From assembly GCA_020650975.1 (NCBI GenBank), contig JAIPMN010011963.1:1-27932 (forward strand): 27,932 bases of DNA. Reading direction: 5' to 3'. Below the pieces are notes generated by a model. It was not told where the DNA came from and ran no database searches. It saw only the letters and a list, made by a program, of their open reading frames with translations. Positions 22,201 to 25,200 of the stretch are shown here, piece after piece (the first letter of the stretch is position 1; the number at the start of each line of letters is the position of its first letter). The stretch is from Apostichopus californicus. Lineage: Eukaryota; Echinodermata; Holothuroidea; Aspidochirotida; Stichopodidae. Both the position numbers and the translations under genes were made by a program.

Positions 22201-25200
22201 CAAGAAATAATGTGGACAAAAGATCTGCAAGTTCGGCTGTTTTGAAATTAATATCTTCGACATCGGTGTAAAAATTAAATCAATGATAACCTATTGTTGG
22301 GAGTAGTACATCTCTATCGATACCTATCACTGTTAGGTATAGAAATGTAGTATAGTGAAGTTCTAATGTGTTACGGGAACACGGTTGTGGGTGCAGAACA
22401 GTAGTACGTGTGCATTAGTAGACATGAATAGCAGTGCAATAGTACAGCAGTGAAGCAGTTGATGTGCATTAGTAGTGAATTAGTAGTGCAATAGAAGTGT
22501 AGTAGTAGAAGTAGTGCAGAAGTACCAGTGCAAGTGCAACAGTGGACACACATTAGTAGTGCAGTAGAAATGCAGAGGTAGTAGTGCAGAAGTACTAGTG
22601 CATTAGAAGTGCAGCAGTAGACATGCATTAGCAGTGCATTTGTAGTGCAGTAGAAGTGCAGTAGTAGTCGTAGTGCAGAAGTACTAGTGCATAAGTAGTG
22701 CAACAGTGGACACACATTAGTAGTGCATTAGTAGTGAAGTACTAGTAGTGCAGAAGTACTAGTGCATTAGAAGTGCAGCAGTAGACATGCATTAGCAGTG
22801 CATTTGTAGTGCAGTAGAAATGCAGAGGTAGTAGTGCAGAAGTACTAGTGCATAAGTAGTGCAACAGTAGACACACATTAGTAGTGCATTTGTAGTGCAG
22901 TAGAAGTGCAGTAGTAGTAGTAGTGCAGAAGTACTAGTGCATTAGTAGTGCAGCAGTAGACATGCATTAGTTCTTGTGCAGTAGTAATAGTACCTTATTT
23001 GTGCAGTGGTAGTAGTTCAGTTGTTTGTGGTGCAGTGGTAGCATTATAGTGGTAGAAGTGCATTAGTAGTGTAGGGTAGAGGATGGTGTGTAATGAAGTG
23101 CAATACTGGATACTATAATGCAGTGTACTAAAATATAGTCAGTAGTCAGTGTATAGCACTATCACTGGGTATTAGTAATTGAACAGTATTAATATAATTA
23201 AACTATTCACGCAGTGAACAGTTCGATAATAATCGGCCTTGAAGGCAATAGTTCTGCAACGCTAAGTAACCCACATATGCATGTAACAAAATCACCTTAC
23301 TTTGTCCAGCCCAGGTGCAAAAACCAAGGACAATCCAGATACTCAATTTCATGCGCATACAATGCAATTCACCCAGAATGCATTAACACATCATCTCAAT
23401 CAGTGGCAGAGCTAAGAGTATTGGTCAAGGGGGGCAAGAATGGTCTGTAGGGGCACTTTCGAAACTATCTAAGCGGAGCGCCACCACAGATTGGCGCGGA
23501 GTAAAGATACTTCCTAGATCGCCGGAAATGACACTTTCCTGGCCTTGCTAATTTGCTGATAAACGAAGAATAAATAGGTTCATCGCCAATAAAATGTGAC
23601 AAATGTCAATAGGTAGATGAGAGCGCAATGAAAAAGTCAATAATCACGAATAAGTAAAAAGTGGTAAAAAGCTGAAAAGGGCGCCAGCAGTCCATATGAG
23701 TCCGTCAGGGGGGGCATCCGCCCCCCCTGACTGTATGGACGCTCCGCCACTGATCTCAATAGGAAAGGCTGAACATACATGAATTAAACACAAAGCCACT
23801 CACGCTTATGAGACAGCAGAAATCGACTTGATCCTTTGCTGTTTCATATTTTTCTCTTACATACCTTATCTCTCCCTTCCTCTTCTTGCTCTTCCTGGTT
23901 TTGTCTTCATCAGAAGATGTTTTGTCCTCATCACCCTCTTTCCTCTTTCTTTTGTCAGACTTGTCACTCTTCTGTTTGTCCGTTTTCCTGTATAAAGATT
24001 CAAAAATCTGACTTTGCATATTTTTGTTTTTGAATTTGATGATAAAAGAAAGCTTAAATGGTCATCTCCAATAAATCAGAATTTAGTATCTTGTTCTTGT
24101 TTTTATTTTGAATTCAAGGAAAGGAAAATTAAAAATTTGGATGTAGTGTGAATTGATCTGGTTCTGATCATACCCCAAGGAACAGTTCAAAAACTCTTTT
24201 CAAAAGAACTCCAGAAGCTCTAGTCTTGAGTTGTCTCATTAAAATACGAATCAGTTTTTATTTTGGACCTGCAGGTCATTACGAAATCACTGTCAATGCC
24301 TGATCAAATTGTTAATATGACTGACTTCCATTGGATTATGAAAATCGCAAGATAACGGCGTAAAGTATTCAAATCGTGCAAACTCATCAGCTCCGCTGTT
24401 TAGTAATCAATGAATATTCATAACCGAGGTCAGAAAGAGGGTCGGACACAAATGTAACCATTTATCCCAAAGTGCGAATATGACAAGAAGTAATCAGGCC
24501 ACAGGTACGTCAAAACTAAAATCTTTCCCCACCTTTGACGGTTGCCATCTGATAATTTCCTTTCCGATTCTCACTCTTTGAATGTCAGACTTACAACACT
24601 GCCCTCACTTTCTTTCTTTCCTTTGTGAGGTGGGCAAATTTTGTCTGTTTGGCGTCCAAGCAATGTTGTCTTTGCATAAAGTGTGCTGCCTACATATACT
24701 GTGGCTGTATTGCACTTGTGCGGATCTATAATGCGGTTCTATACCGCGGTTCTACACCGCGGTTCTACACCGCGGTTCTACAATGCGGTTCTACACTGCG
24801 GTTCTACACTACGGTTCTACACTACTGTTCTACACTGCGGTTCTACACTGCGGTTCTATACCGCGGTTCTATACCGCGGTTCTATACTGCGGAGATTGAT
24901 TATTCATGTACCCCTTTGTGATAACTTAATACTACTTCAAGGGCTCAATAGCATTATGCAAAACTTGCTTCCTGCTCATTGGCTGACATACTGAAATGCT
25001 CATGAATAATGAAGTAGCTTACTGGAAATTGGGTGGAAATTTAAATACGAAAAGACCGCCGAAAAACACCTGTCAGTCATGTTTCTTCAGGAAATTACTA
25101 GCTAATTAGCGAACATATGTGCATGAGAAACTGGACATAGTAGTATTTACTGACAGAGTAGTGAATAGATGGCAGAAACTTCCCTCCTAGGATAAAACAC

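Larger units (their letters stand above)
22198..23864 (-). other. CWC22 intron 3
   Basis: 1667 bp. Most of it is the GTAGTGCA-type array (about 22385-23075) and a 352-bp hAT-type MITE (23401-23752). The remaining 23075-23400 shows nothing recognised. Confidence 0.85.

Noticed and set aside
22371..22715. 114-codon Leu/Cys/His-rich frame
   Set aside because: Translation of the GTAGTGCA array.
24625..24994. Two overlapping frames with RFYTAVL repeats
   Set aside because: Translation of the 13-bp array.
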